The notes beneath the pieces are model-generated. The model made no database searches. It was not told where the DNA came from and worked only from the letters and a program-made list of their open reading frames with translations. 64,000 nt of DNA, taken from contig CAYPXZ010000015.1 in assembly GCA_964414785.1 (NCBI GenBank), positions 14,312 to 78,311 of the forward strand, given 5' to 3'. Below are positions 53,736 through 61,931 of the stretch, in pieces (position 1 is the stretch's first letter; each line of letters starts with the position of its first letter). A program made the position numbers and the translations under genes. The stretch is from Palsa-1447 sp964414785 (lineage in GTDB: Bacteria > Verrucomicrobiota > Verrucomicrobiia > Opitutales > Opitutaceae).

Positions 53736-54533
53736 ATGGAGCCCCTGGCACGCTACTTCAGGATCTGGATCGCGAGCGCGCGATACTCCCTCACGCGGGC
53801 CACGATGTTCCGCGGCGACCTCTTCATCTGGGCTACGGTCGAGCTCCTGTGGATCTCGGTCAACGTCTGCGTCATCGCCGTGATCTACAGCCACACGAAG
53901 ACCGTCGCCGGCTGGAGCCAGTACGAGATGCTCCTGCTCGTCGGGACCTCGATGCTGATCCAGCGCTTCCTCATGGGTTTCTTCTGGAGCGGGATTTTCG
54001 AGATGGGCCGAAACGTGCGCAGCGGCCTGTTCGATTTCACGCTGGCCCAGCCAGGCGACCCGCTGTTCATGGCCTCGACCCGCAAGCTGGAGCTCGACGG
54101 GCTCCTCAATTCCTTCGTCGCTGCGGGCCTCGTCGCCTATTCGGCCTGGAAGCTGGGGATCCACCCGGGTTTGGGCTCCGTCGCGCTCTACGCCGTCATG
54201 GTCGGGTGCGGCGTGATCATCCACTTCAGCGCCCTTGTGATGGCGATGTCCCTCGCCTTCTGGATCACGAGTTCACAGGGCGTCGAGGGGAGCTACTTCA
54301 CCCTCATGGAATTCTCCCGCCTGCCCAGGGAGGCGTTCCGGGGAGTCGCGAGCGTCATTTTCGTGTGGGTCCTGCCGGTAGTCGTCGTGAGCAACGGGCC
54401 CGCGCGGGAGCTCCTGCACGGGTTCCAGCCGTCGTGGGCCCTCGGGCTGTTCGCATCCACCGTGGCGTGGTTCGCGCTCGCCGTCGCCATATTCAGGAGC
54501 GGCCTGAAGCGCTACACGAGCGCCTCGTCATGA
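53736..54533 (+). CDS. ABC-2 type transporter permease 2
   Basis: The protein has 265 residues with six hydrophobic segments and the family's RSGLFDFTLAQPGDPLFMAS cytoplasmic loop (about 93-112). It pairs with the upstream permease of equal length and similar layout. The stop overlaps the RNase III start (ATGA). The cargo is unknown; this type of permease exports lipids, polysaccharides or small molecules. Confidence 0.83.
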   Translation: MEPLARYFRIWIASARYSLTRATMFRGDLFIWATVELLWISVNVCVIAVIYSHTKTVAGWSQYEMLLLVGTSMLIQRFLMGFFWSGIFEMGRNVRSGLFDFTLAQPGDPLFMASTRKLELDGLLNSFVAAGLVAYSAWKLGIHPGLGSVALYAVMVGCGVIIHFSALVMAMSLAFWITSSQGVEGSYFTLMEFSRLPREAFRGVASVIFVWVLPVVVVSNGPARELLHGFQPSWALGLFASTVAWFALAVAIFRSGLKRYTSASS

Positions 54534-55237
54534 AGGGCGACCTCGATTCCCTGCAGGAGCGGATCGGGTACCGGTTCCGCGACCCCGCCTACCTCAACCG
54601 GGCCCTCACCCATTCCTCCTGGCTCCAGGACAACCCAACCGCCCCGGGCAACAACCAGCGCCTTGAGTTCCTGGGCGACTCGGTGCTCCAGCTCATCCTG
54701 ACCGAGTCGCTCTTCACGCTCTACCCCGGCGACCGGGAAGGGGACCTGACGAAGCGCCGGGCGATGCTCGGGAAGGGCGAATTCCTCTCCACGCTGGCCA
54801 GGGAGGTCGGCCTTGACGCCTGCCTGCTCCTCGGCGCGAACGAGGAGTCGACGGGGGGGCGCGGGCGCGACGCGGCGCTTGAGGACGCCTTCGAGGCGCT
54901 GGTCGGGGCGGTCCACATGGACGGCGGGATCGAGTCGGCCAGGAGGACCGTCCTGCGGATCTACGGCGACCTCCCGGCTCGCATCGCCTCCCTCGAGGCG
55001 AAGGCCAACCCCAAGGGGCGCCTTCAGGAGATCGTGCAGCCGCTCCACGGGAATCTTGCGATCCGCTACGAGGTGGTGTCGACCGTGGGCGCGGACCACG
55101 AGCGCCTCTACGAGGTCGCCGTCTACCTGCTCGACCGCCAGGTGGGCACCGGACGGGGCCCCTCCAAGAAGGTCGCCGAGGAGGAGGCAGCGCGGGCTGC
55201 GCTCTCGGGCCTGGAGCCGGAGCAGACCGCAAGATGA
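54530..55237 (+). CDS. rnc: Ribonuclease III
   Basis: The protein has 235 residues from the ATG at 54530. The RNase III signature is NQRLEFLGDSVLQLILTE (44-61, family motif NERLEFLGD). ALEDAFEALVGAVHMDGG is the second catalytic box. A double-stranded RNA-binding domain occupies the C-terminus (NPKGRLQEIVQPLHG to KVAEEEAARAALSGL). It processes rRNA precursors and other double-stranded RNA. Its start and stop overlap the neighbours by 4 bp, so it is translated together with the permease and mfd genes. Confidence 0.95.
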   Translation: MKGDLDSLQERIGYRFRDPAYLNRALTHSSWLQDNPTAPGNNQRLEFLGDSVLQLILTESLFTLYPGDREGDLTKRRAMLGKGEFLSTLAREVGLDACLLLGANEESTGGRGRDAALEDAFEALVGAVHMDGGIESARRTVLRIYGDLPARIASLEAKANPKGRLQEIVQPLHGNLAIRYEVVSTVGADHERLYEVAVYLLDRQVGTGRGPSKKVAEEEAARAALSGLEPEQTAR

Positions 55238-58200
55238 CCGCGGCCGGAAGGCACAAGATCCTCGGCGTCTGCCCTGCGGCGCGCGGGGCGGTACTCGCCG
55301 AGACCCTCCGGGCGCATCCCTCGCCGGTTTGGGTCGTGGTTGCCCCGGACCTGAGGTCCGCGGAGCAGCTGGCCGAGGACACGGGCTTCTTCCTGCGGGC
55401 GCCCGGTCCGGGGCCGGAATTCGAGGCGATCGTCTTCCCCGAGTCGATTCCCGACAGCCGGGACATGAGGGAGGCGTTCGCCGCGTCCGGCGACCGGCTG
55501 ACCGTGCTTTCGAGGCTTCGCGAGGCGCGCGCCACGGCCTCCGGGGAGGGCCGGCCCGGGGGGATCCTGGCGGTGTTCGCGACGCCCTCATCCCTGCTTC
55601 AGCCCGTGCCCGCGATCGAGAAGTACGCGGCGAGCGAGGTCGTCGTGTCCCGGGGCATGAGGCAACCCTTCCAGGGCCTCCTGGAGCGGCTGCGGGCCCT
55701 CGACTACGACAGCGAGGCCGTCTGCGAATCCCCGGGGCACTATGCCATTCGCGGCGGGATCATCGACGTCTACCCGGTGACGGCGCCCGAGCCCTACCGC
55801 CTCGACTTCTTCGGCGATGACATCGAGGACATCCGGGCGTTCGACCCGGTCACCCAGCGCTCGGGCGCGCGGGTCGAGCGCATATCGATCGCCGCCTCGC
55901 CGCGGGTTCGCCTCGAGTCCGCGAAGACCGGGATCTCGGACTACCTCAACCCCCTATCCCACCTGGCGCTCATCGAGCCCGCTGCGCTCGAGGAGGAATT
56001 CAGGGCGTTTGCCTCCGAGGGCGCGGACGGCCTGTCGCCCCTGCTCTCAAAGTGCGCGGCCGCGTTCGGGCTCGCGGAGATCGACGAGGCGAGCTCCATC
56101 TTCGCCGATCCCGCAACGGAGACCGTCTGGGATACCGAGAGCCTGGAGCACCACCGGCGCCTCGCCTCGGAGAGCCTGCTCGCGCGCGATCGGCTCGATG
56201 CCGAGGACGATGCCAGGAGGGCGTTCCTCGGGCAGCTGTCGGCATGGAAGCGAGAGGGGTTTGCGATCGCGTTCGCCGCCTCCAAGGACGGCGAGGAGAA
56301 GCGCATGCGCGAGATTCTCGCGGCCGACCCCGCGCTCGCGTCGCTCGACCCCGTCTTCCTGAGGGGGGCGCTCAACGAGGGGTTCCGGGCGACCAGCAGG
56401 CAGGACGCCGAGCTCGGCCTCGCCCGCAGGCGCAGGGGCCTCGTCTTCGTCACCGAGACAGAGGTCTTCGGACGTAAGAGGGCAAGGCGGCCGGCCGGCG
56501 CGGCCCGGGCTCGCGTCTCCGTCGCCCAGGTGGACCAGCTGCTCGACTTCTCGGAGCTGGTGGAGGGCGACTTCGTCGTCCACCTTCAGCACGGGATCGC
56601 CCTGTACCGCGGCGTCACGAAGATCGACACCGCGCAGGGGCTTAGGGAGGTGATCTCGGTGGAGTTTGACGACGGCGTCACGCTTCATGTCCCGCTGCAG
56701 GAGTCGCACCTGATCAGCCGCTACGTGGGACTGGGGCGGACAAAGCCCCAGCTTGGCCGGATAGGGACGGGGCGCTGGGAAAAGGCCCGGCGAGCCGTGG
56801 AGCGCGCCACCGTCGACCTGGCGGCGGAGCTCTTGCGCATCCAGGCCACGCGCGAGGCCCAGGCGGGTTTCGCCTTTCCAAAGGACACGGAGTGGCAGGC
56901 CGAGTTCGAGGCGTCCTTCCCGTTCACCGAGACGCCGGGCCAGTCGCGGGCGATCGAGGAGGCAAAGCGCGACATGGAGCGCACGAGGCCCATGGACCGC
57001 CTCATCTGCGGCGACGTGGGGTTCGGCAAGACCGAGGTCGCGCTCAGGGCCGCCTTCAAAGCCGTCCAGGCCGGCAAGCAGGTGATCGTCCTAGTGCCCA
57101 CCACGGTGCTGGCCCAGCAGCACCTCAACACCTTCCGCGAGCGCATGGCCGGCTACCCGATCTCGATCGAGATGATGAGCCGCTTCCGCTCCCATTCCGA
57201 GCAGAGGACGATACTCGACGCCGTGGCCTCGGGCGGCGTGGACATCCTGATCGGCACCCACCGGCTCCTGCAGAAAGACGTGGTCCCGAAGGACCTGGGG
57301 CTGCTTATCATCGACGAGGAGCAGCGGTTCGGGGTGAAGCACAAGGAGACGTTCAAGACCATGCGCTCGCTGGTCGACGTGCTCTCGATGAGCGCGACGC
57401 CCATACCGCGGACGCTCTACCTGGCGCTGACGAGCGCCCGCGACATGAGCGTCATCGACACGCCCCCGGTCAACCGCCACCCAATCCAGACCATCGTGAA
57501 GACCTACGACGAGAAGATCGTCGTCGACGCCATCCGGCACGAGCTGCGCCGGGGGGGCCAGGTGTTCTATCTGCACAACCGCGTCGGGACGATCGACGTC
57601 GTCGCGGGGCGCCTGCGTGAGCTGATGCCGGAGTTCACCTTCGGCGTCGGGCACGGCCAGATGGGGGCGAACGAGCTCGAGCGGGTCATGACCGAATTTG
57701 TCGCGGGCCGCTACAACGTGCTCGTGTGCACGACGATCATCGAGAGCGGCCTGGACATCCCCAACTGCAACACCCTGATCATCGAGGGGGCCGACCGCTT
57801 CGGGCTTTCCCAGCTCTACCAGCTCCGGGGCCGGGTGGGCCGCTTCAAGCACCAGGCCTACGCCTACCTCCTGCTGCACCGGCACACGAGGCTGCTCGAC
57901 GCGGCCCGCCAGAGGATGAACACGCTCCGCCAGCACACGCAGCTGGGCGCGGGCTTCAAGATCGCCATGCGCGACCTGGAACTGCGCGGCGCGGGCAACC
58001 TTCTGGGCGCCGAGCAGAGCGGGCACATTGTCGGCGTCGGATTCGAGCTTTATTGCCAACTCCTGCGCCAGTCCGTGGCGCGCCTCAAAGGCGAGAAGAC
58101 CGCGGCCGCGATCCGCGCCAACGTGAAGCTGGACTTCGTCTTCGTGGGAGAGGGCGCGCCTTCCGAGAACCGGCAGCTCGGCCGGCGCGAGGACGGCTAT

Positions 58201-58620
58201 ACGGCGATCAAGGACGCGGAGGACGACGCCTCCGGGGCGGATATCGAGAGGGTCCAGGCGCGCATCCCCACGGCCTATATCGGCGAGACCCGGCTTCGGA
58301 TCGACATCTACCGCAGGCTGGCAATGGCCGACTCGCACGAAGCCGTCCGCCAGATCGAGGAGGAACTAAGGGACCGCTTCGGGAAGCCCGCCCCCGAGGT
58401 GCGCACGCTCCTGCAGGTGACGGAAATACGCGTTCTGGCGGAACAAAAGGGCATTCTGTCCGTCGAATCGGAGTCGAATCGTCTAAAGTGCCTGCGCGGC
58501 ACCGGCCAAAGGGATGACTGGGTGATGGTGGGCGCCCGGTTTCCAAGGTTGACCGCGCCGCGCCCGCACCTACGGTTGAAGGAGATTATCGCCTTTTTGA
58601 AACTACTGCCGAATCCATGA
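55234..58620 (+). CDS. mfd: Transcription-repair coupling factor Mfd
   Basis: The protein has 1128 residues, near the usual length. UvrB-like N-terminal modules contain the GHYAIRGGIIDVYPV stretch. The RNA-polymerase-interacting domain includes VEGDFVVHLQHGIALYRGV. The RecG-like helicase has Walker A GDVGFGKTE (about 592-600) and DEEQ at about 694-697, and the conserved RVGRFKHQAYAYLL follows later. A TRCF C-terminal domain closes the protein. It removes stalled RNA polymerase and recruits UvrA. It overlaps rnc and the SurA-like gene by 4 bp each. Confidence 0.96.
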   Translation: MTAAGRHKILGVCPAARGAVLAETLRAHPSPVWVVVAPDLRSAEQLAEDTGFFLRAPGPGPEFEAIVFPESIPDSRDMREAFAASGDRLTVLSRLREARATASGEGRPGGILAVFATPSSLLQPVPAIEKYAASEVVVSRGMRQPFQGLLERLRALDYDSEAVCESPGHYAIRGGIIDVYPVTAPEPYRLDFFGDDIEDIRAFDPVTQRSGARVERISIAASPRVRLESAKTGISDYLNPLSHLALIEPAALEEEFRAFASEGADGLSPLLSKCAAAFGLAEIDEASSIFADPATETVWDTESLEHHRRLASESLLARDRLDAEDDARRAFLGQLSAWKREGFAIAFAASKDGEEKRMREILAADPALASLDPVFLRGALNEGFRATSRQDAELGLARRRRGLVFVTETEVFGRKRARRPAGAARARVSVAQVDQLLDFSELVEGDFVVHLQHGIALYRGVTKIDTAQGLREVISVEFDDGVTLHVPLQESHLISRYVGLGRTKPQLGRIGTGRWEKARRAVERATVDLAAELLRIQATREAQAGFAFPKDTEWQAEFEASFPFTETPGQSRAIEEAKRDMERTRPMDRLICGDVGFGKTEVALRAAFKAVQAGKQVIVLVPTTVLAQQHLNTFRERMAGYPISIEMMSRFRSHSEQRTILDAVASGGVDILIGTHRLLQKDVVPKDLGLLIIDEEQRFGVKHKETFKTMRSLVDVLSMSATPIPRTLYLALTSARDMSVIDTPPVNRHPIQTIVKTYDEKIVVDAIRHELRRGGQVFYLHNRVGTIDVVAGRLRELMPEFTFGVGHGQMGANELERVMTEFVAGRYNVLVCTTIIESGLDIPNCNTLIIEGADRFGLSQLYQLRGRVGRFKHQAYAYLLLHRHTRLLDAARQRMNTLRQHTQLGAGFKIAMRDLELRGAGNLLGAEQSGHIVGVGFELYCQLLRQSVARLKGEKTAAAIRANVKLDFVFVGEGAPSENRQLGRREDGYTAIKDAEDDASGADIERVQARIPTAYIGETRLRIDIYRRLAMADSHEAVRQIEEELRDRFGKPAPEVRTLLQVTEIRVLAEQKGILSVESESNRLKCLRGTGQRDDWVMVGARFPRLTAPRPHLRLKEIIAFLKLLPNP

Positions 58621-59612
58621 CCCTGTACCGCAGTGCAAACGCTGCACTAGTAGCAACGCTCGTCGCGACGTCAGGCCTGGCTCAGACGGCTCCGGCTGAC
58701 GACAACCTGAACCTCCGCTTTGCCAACGGAATAGCGGCGATCGCCGAGGACAAGATCATCACGGTGGACGACGTCCGCCGCGAGGTCACCCCCCTCATCC
58801 CGCAGCTCCAGCGAGAAGCCCGCAACGAGCAGGAATTCAACCAGAAGCTCGAGTCCCTCCAGGACAATGCCATCCAGAACTTGATCGACCGGGTATTGAT
58901 CATCAAGGATTTCCAGAAGGATGACAAGAAGCACGTCCCCTCGAGCTTTGTCGACAACCAGATTGCCGACCAGCTGACCGACCAGTTCGACAACGACCGG
59001 TCAAAGTTCCTCGCCTACCTGAGGGCCCGAGGGACCACGATGCGCGACTACCGCAAGGAGGTGGAGGAGGACATCATCTATAACTACATGATGCACCAAC
59101 AGCATAAGTCGCAGAGCATCGTGAGCCCCGTGCGGATCGAGCAGTATTACAAGGAGAACAAGGACCGCTTTTACCAGGATGACAGCGTGCACCTGCGCCT
59201 GATCCAGCTCTCCCGCGCCTCAGGCCAGTCCGACGGGGAGCTCAAGGGCCAGGCCGACGCGATCCTGCTGCGCCTGCGTTCCGGCGAGAAGTTCGAGGAC
59301 CTCGCCAAGGAATACAGTTCCGACTCACGCCGTGCCAAGGGTGGCGACTGGGGCTGGATGAAAAGGTCCGACCTCAAGCCCGAATTCAGCGAGCCCCTCT
59401 TTGCCGTCAAGAAGGGCGAGTGCTCGGATCCGGTGGTGCTGCCCGAGGGCTGTTTCCTTCTCTTCGCCGAAGACCGGAAGTACGCCGGAATCCAGCCGCT
59501 TGACGAGGTTCGCGACCAGATCGAAAGGATTCTCGTCCAGCAGATGGGGCGGGAGTACGAGGACCGGTGGCTCGAGCGGCTTCGCCGCAACGGCTACGTC
59601 AAGCACTTCTGA
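58617..59612 (+). CDS. SurA-like periplasmic peptidyl-prolyl isomerase
   Basis: The protein has 331 residues with a signal peptide (1-22, ending GLAQ). The N-terminal SurA chaperone region includes GIAAIAEDKIITVDDVRREV, and a parvulin rotamase domain covers about 190-290 (HLRLIQLSRASGQ, SGEKFEDLAKEYSSD, GGDWGWMKRSDLKPEF). It helps outer-membrane proteins fold. It overlaps mfd by ATGA and ends the operon. Confidence 0.9.
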   Translation: MTLYRSANAALVATLVATSGLAQTAPADDNLNLRFANGIAAIAEDKIITVDDVRREVTPLIPQLQREARNEQEFNQKLESLQDNAIQNLIDRVLIIKDFQKDDKKHVPSSFVDNQIADQLTDQFDNDRSKFLAYLRARGTTMRDYRKEVEEDIIYNYMMHQQHKSQSIVSPVRIEQYYKENKDRFYQDDSVHLRLIQLSRASGQSDGELKGQADAILLRLRSGEKFEDLAKEYSSDSRRAKGGDWGWMKRSDLKPEFSEPLFAVKKGECSDPVVLPEGCFLLFAEDRKYAGIQPLDEVRDQIERILVQQMGREYEDRWLERLRRNGYVKHF

Positions 59613-59632
59613 GAAGCGGGCGCCCTCGATGC

Positions 59633-60196
59633 TCACGGCATCGACGCCACCGCGTTTCTCGCCGCCTCCTCGTTGAGGAGGGCCACCATCGGGCTGCTCG
59701 TGGGCTCATAGGCCTTCACGACGACGCCCACCAGGTTCTCCGCCGTGACCAGGGTCGAGTCGCATTCGGCATTGCCGACGCCCATCGCCACCCATCCGTC
59801 GGAGGTCTTCTTCACAAGCACGTGGGCCACAGGGCGGCCCAGTTCGCCGATGTAGACCGCCGTCATTCCGGCCTTAAGGTCTCCCACCGCGGTTTTCTGC
59901 GTAACGACAACCGTATGATCCCTGTAGAGTGGCAGCATAGAATCGCCGCTTCCCACAAGGAACTCGGTGCCCGGGTGGTCGACGACGTACTTCTTCCCCA
60001 AGCGCATCGCGTCAAAGGGCTGCACGAGCTCGGCCGAAGGCGACATCGCTGCCACCGCTTGAGGCGAGAACCGTTCAGACGTCTGCGTGGCGCATCCCGA
60101 GAAGCCCAGACCGGCGATCGCAATGGCACCGAGGACCGCCCAACGTGAGATTTGCGGGAGGCCCGGGGTCCTGTTTGAGGTCTGCTCGTTTTGCAT
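59633..60196 (-). CDS. Lipoprotein with an S24/S26 peptidase-like domain
   Basis: The protein has 187 residues. The N-terminus has a hydrophobic stretch and a lipobox (AGLGFSGC, Cys35). The rest contains the LexA/signal-peptidase-like pattern VGSGDSMLPLYRDHTVVVTQ with the Ser in the nucleophile position (about 86), and a Lys pair about 43 residues later (HVLVKK, 129-130). Other features are TAVYIGELGRPVAHV and VTAENLVGVVV. It would be a lipid-anchored member of a family normally found as repressors or integral peptidases. Whether it is proteolytic is unknown. It is convergent with the SurA-like gene. Confidence 0.65.
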   Translation of the reverse strand: MQNEQTSNRTPGLPQISRWAVLGAIAIAGLGFSGCATQTSERFSPQAVAAMSPSAELVQPFDAMRLGKKYVVDHPGTEFLVGSGDSMLPLYRDHTVVVTQKTAVGDLKAGMTAVYIGELGRPVAHVLVKKTSDGWVAMGVGNAECDSTLVTAENLVGVVVKAYEPTSSPMVALLNEEAARNAVASMP

Positions 60197-60206
60197 GAGC
60201 CCATTA

Positions 60207-60226
60207 AACGCCCGCGGGCGTTTTTT
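60207..60226 (+). terminator. Rho-independent terminator-like hairpin
   Basis: AACGCCCG and CGGGCGTT form an 8-bp stem with almost no loop, followed by six Ts on the plus strand. Its position just upstream of the S24-like gene start suggests it may end readthrough from the mfd operon, or be a stem in the leader of the minus-strand gene. Confidence 0.5.
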
Positions 60227-60382
60227 CTGAATAGGGGGTACCCATCGAAGGGGACAGGGACTTCACCCGGTTTGCCTGGGGTCCAAATCGGGTAAGTACG
60301 GGACAATCCGGGAGCGCCTAGGGTGTTCCCCCCAGGCCCCCAGAGGGGAATCATGCCGCCCGGTCCGCGCGCCGCCATTTTA

Positions 60383-60396
60383 TAAGACATGTCTAA
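60383..60396. promoter_or_regulatory. Palindromic site C (TAAGAC-AT-GTCTAA)
   Basis: This is a near-copy of sites A and B with one arm mismatch. It lies 55 bp before the radC start and overlaps a spurious upstream ATG, which favours the internal radC start. Confidence 0.55.
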
Positions 60397-60451
60397 TTTG
60401 ATTGTTTATTTATGGGCCGTGGCCATCGTTCGCAAAAATTCCTTGAATTCC

Positions 60452-61186
60452 ATGGCCGATACCCCGCACCCCGACGCCCCCTACCCCACCAACCGGCTAA
60501 GAACCATGCCCGTGGGCGAGAGGCCGCAGGAGCGCCTGGAGCGCCTCGGGGCCGCGGCCCTGAGCGACGCCGAGCTCCTTGCGATGCTGCTTCGCAACGG
60601 AACCCGGGGGCAGGACGTGATCACGCTCTCGTCGCGCCTTGTGGCGGAAGCGGGGTCCTTTGCCGGCCTCCTCGCCTGGCACGAGGCGGACTTCCGGAGC
60701 CTAAGGGGCATAGGCCGCGTGAAGGCCCTGCAGCTCGTCGCCGTGATGGAGGTCGCCCGAAGGGCGCTCGGCCTTCCCCTATGCGAGTCGCCCGTCCTTA
60801 ACCGGGCGGACCTTATCGCCACCCACCTCAATCCCGTCGTGTCGGGGCTGGACGTGGAGAAGTTCTGGGTTCTCTGCCTGAACCGGAGAAACCGTCTAAG
60901 GAAGAAGGTTGAGGTCTCGTCGGGAACCGCGACCGCAGCCCTCGCACACCCGCGGGAGGTGTTTCGTTCCGCAATCAGGGAGGCGGCCGCAGCCGTAATA
61001 TGCGTTCACAATCATCCATCAGGTGACCCGGCCCCAAGTGCTGCGGATATCCAACTCACGAGGCAGCTAAGGGAGGCTGCCTCGGCTGTGGATATTCCTC
61101 TGCTGGATCATGTTATCATTGGACGCCGCGGCGCAGATCCCTTGGGGCGCGGCTACTACAGCTTTCGCGAGGCCGGGCTACTTTGA
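60452..61186 (+). CDS. radC: RadC-family JAB/MPN+ protein
   Basis: The protein has 244 residues from the ATG at 60452. The helix-hairpin-helix region includes LLRNGTRGQDV and LRGIGRVKALQLVAVMEVARR. The metal motif is HNHPSGDPAPSAADI (H-x-H-x10-D), with the Glu in the preceding strand. RadC was named for a supposed repair role, but its function is unsettled; homologs are linked to competence or mobile islands. It has the shared palindrome upstream and a toxin-antitoxin pair downstream. Confidence 0.9.
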   Translation: MADTPHPDAPYPTNRLRTMPVGERPQERLERLGAAALSDAELLAMLLRNGTRGQDVITLSSRLVAEAGSFAGLLAWHEADFRSLRGIGRVKALQLVAVMEVARRALGLPLCESPVLNRADLIATHLNPVVSGLDVEKFWVLCLNRRNRLRKKVEVSSGTATAALAHPREVFRSAIREAAAAVICVHNHPSGDPAPSAADIQLTRQLREAASAVDIPLLDHVIIGRRGADPLGRGYYSFREAGLL

Positions 61187-61267
61187 CTCCCTATGAAACC
61201 AAACTCCCACACAGATAGTTCTTTGATCGGACCATTTATTAGACTAGATAGTGGACCATCTCCAAAG

Positions 61268-61540
61268 ATGAAGACGTTCACAATTTCTGAAGCGAAAGCA
61301 AAACTGAGCGCATTGGTCGCGGCCGCTGAACGAGGCGAGGAAATCCTAATCATGCGAGGTGCAAAGCCTGCGGTCACGTTGACGCGAGTCCTGGAAGAAG
61401 ACCTAGCGATCTGGCCAAAGGTCCCCGTGAGCGCATTGGCGTCCTTCGAGCGGGAGATTGAGGCCGACCGAAAGGAAGGTCAGTTGAAGTTCCTCGGAAG
61501 GAAAACCCCGGCAGCCGCAAAGGCACTCAAGGAAAACTGA
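61268..61540 (+). CDS. Phd/YefM-family antitoxin
   Basis: The protein has 90 residues from the ATG at 61268 (MKTFTISEAKAKLSALVAAA), the common start of YefM/Phd antitoxins. The DNA-binding N-terminal fold continues with RGEEILIMRGAKPAVTL. A longer in-frame start at 61193 is unlikely. The downstream toxin starts 4 bp after the stop. Base composition is lower in GC than around it, consistent with transfer. Confidence 0.82.
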   Translation: MKTFTISEAKAKLSALVAAAERGEEILIMRGAKPAVTLTRVLEEDLAIWPKVPVSALASFEREIEADRKEGQLKFLGRKTPAAAKALKEN

Positions 61541-61544
61541 AGCC

Positions 61545-61817
61545 ATGGACCGGGCTATTTACGCGACCCGAAGATTCGCGGGTACGTGGAGAGTGCTTGA
61601 TCCCCGACTCAGGAACCGGGTGATTGAGACGATCGTCGCGCTGCCTTCCCTGATTTCAGACCCTCACCGCCACACCGGTTATGGGGTCCGCCAGTTGCAT
61701 GGATCGGCCTTCTGGGAGGCGAGACTCGATCTGCGCTGGCGATTGGTTTTCCGACTCGATCACCAGGAGATCATTCTCTTCGACGTGATGAATCATGACC
61801 AGGTTCGACGACTTTAA
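61545..61817 (+). CDS. RelE/ParE-superfamily toxin
   Basis: The protein has 90 residues, with the RelE-like layout of an N-terminal helical hairpin (RRFAGTWRVLDPRLRNRVIE) and a beta sheet (VRQLHGSAFWEARLDLRWRL, FRLDHQEIILFDVMNHDQV). These toxins cleave mRNA on the ribosome or inhibit gyrase. It is paired with the antitoxin gene upstream, and the two form a mobile toxin-antitoxin unit. Confidence 0.8.
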   Translation: MDRAIYATRRFAGTWRVLDPRLRNRVIETIVALPSLISDPHRHTGYGVRQLHGSAFWEARLDLRWRLVFRLDHQEIILFDVMNHDQVRRL

Positions 61818-61931
61818 CCGAATCTCCTGTCGACAAAGCTGCTAGACTGTCGCTAGCCCTTGTCCTTTAAGGGATTTCATCTCGCATTTCACTGCCGCGC
61901 AGGGAATATGGGCGGTCCCCTGCCCTGAGAT

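Noticed and set aside
61235..61253. A fourth copy of the TTAGAC palindrome before the antitoxin gene
   Set aside because: Only one arm (TTATTAGAC) matches; the other arm is degenerate, so it was not counted as a site.
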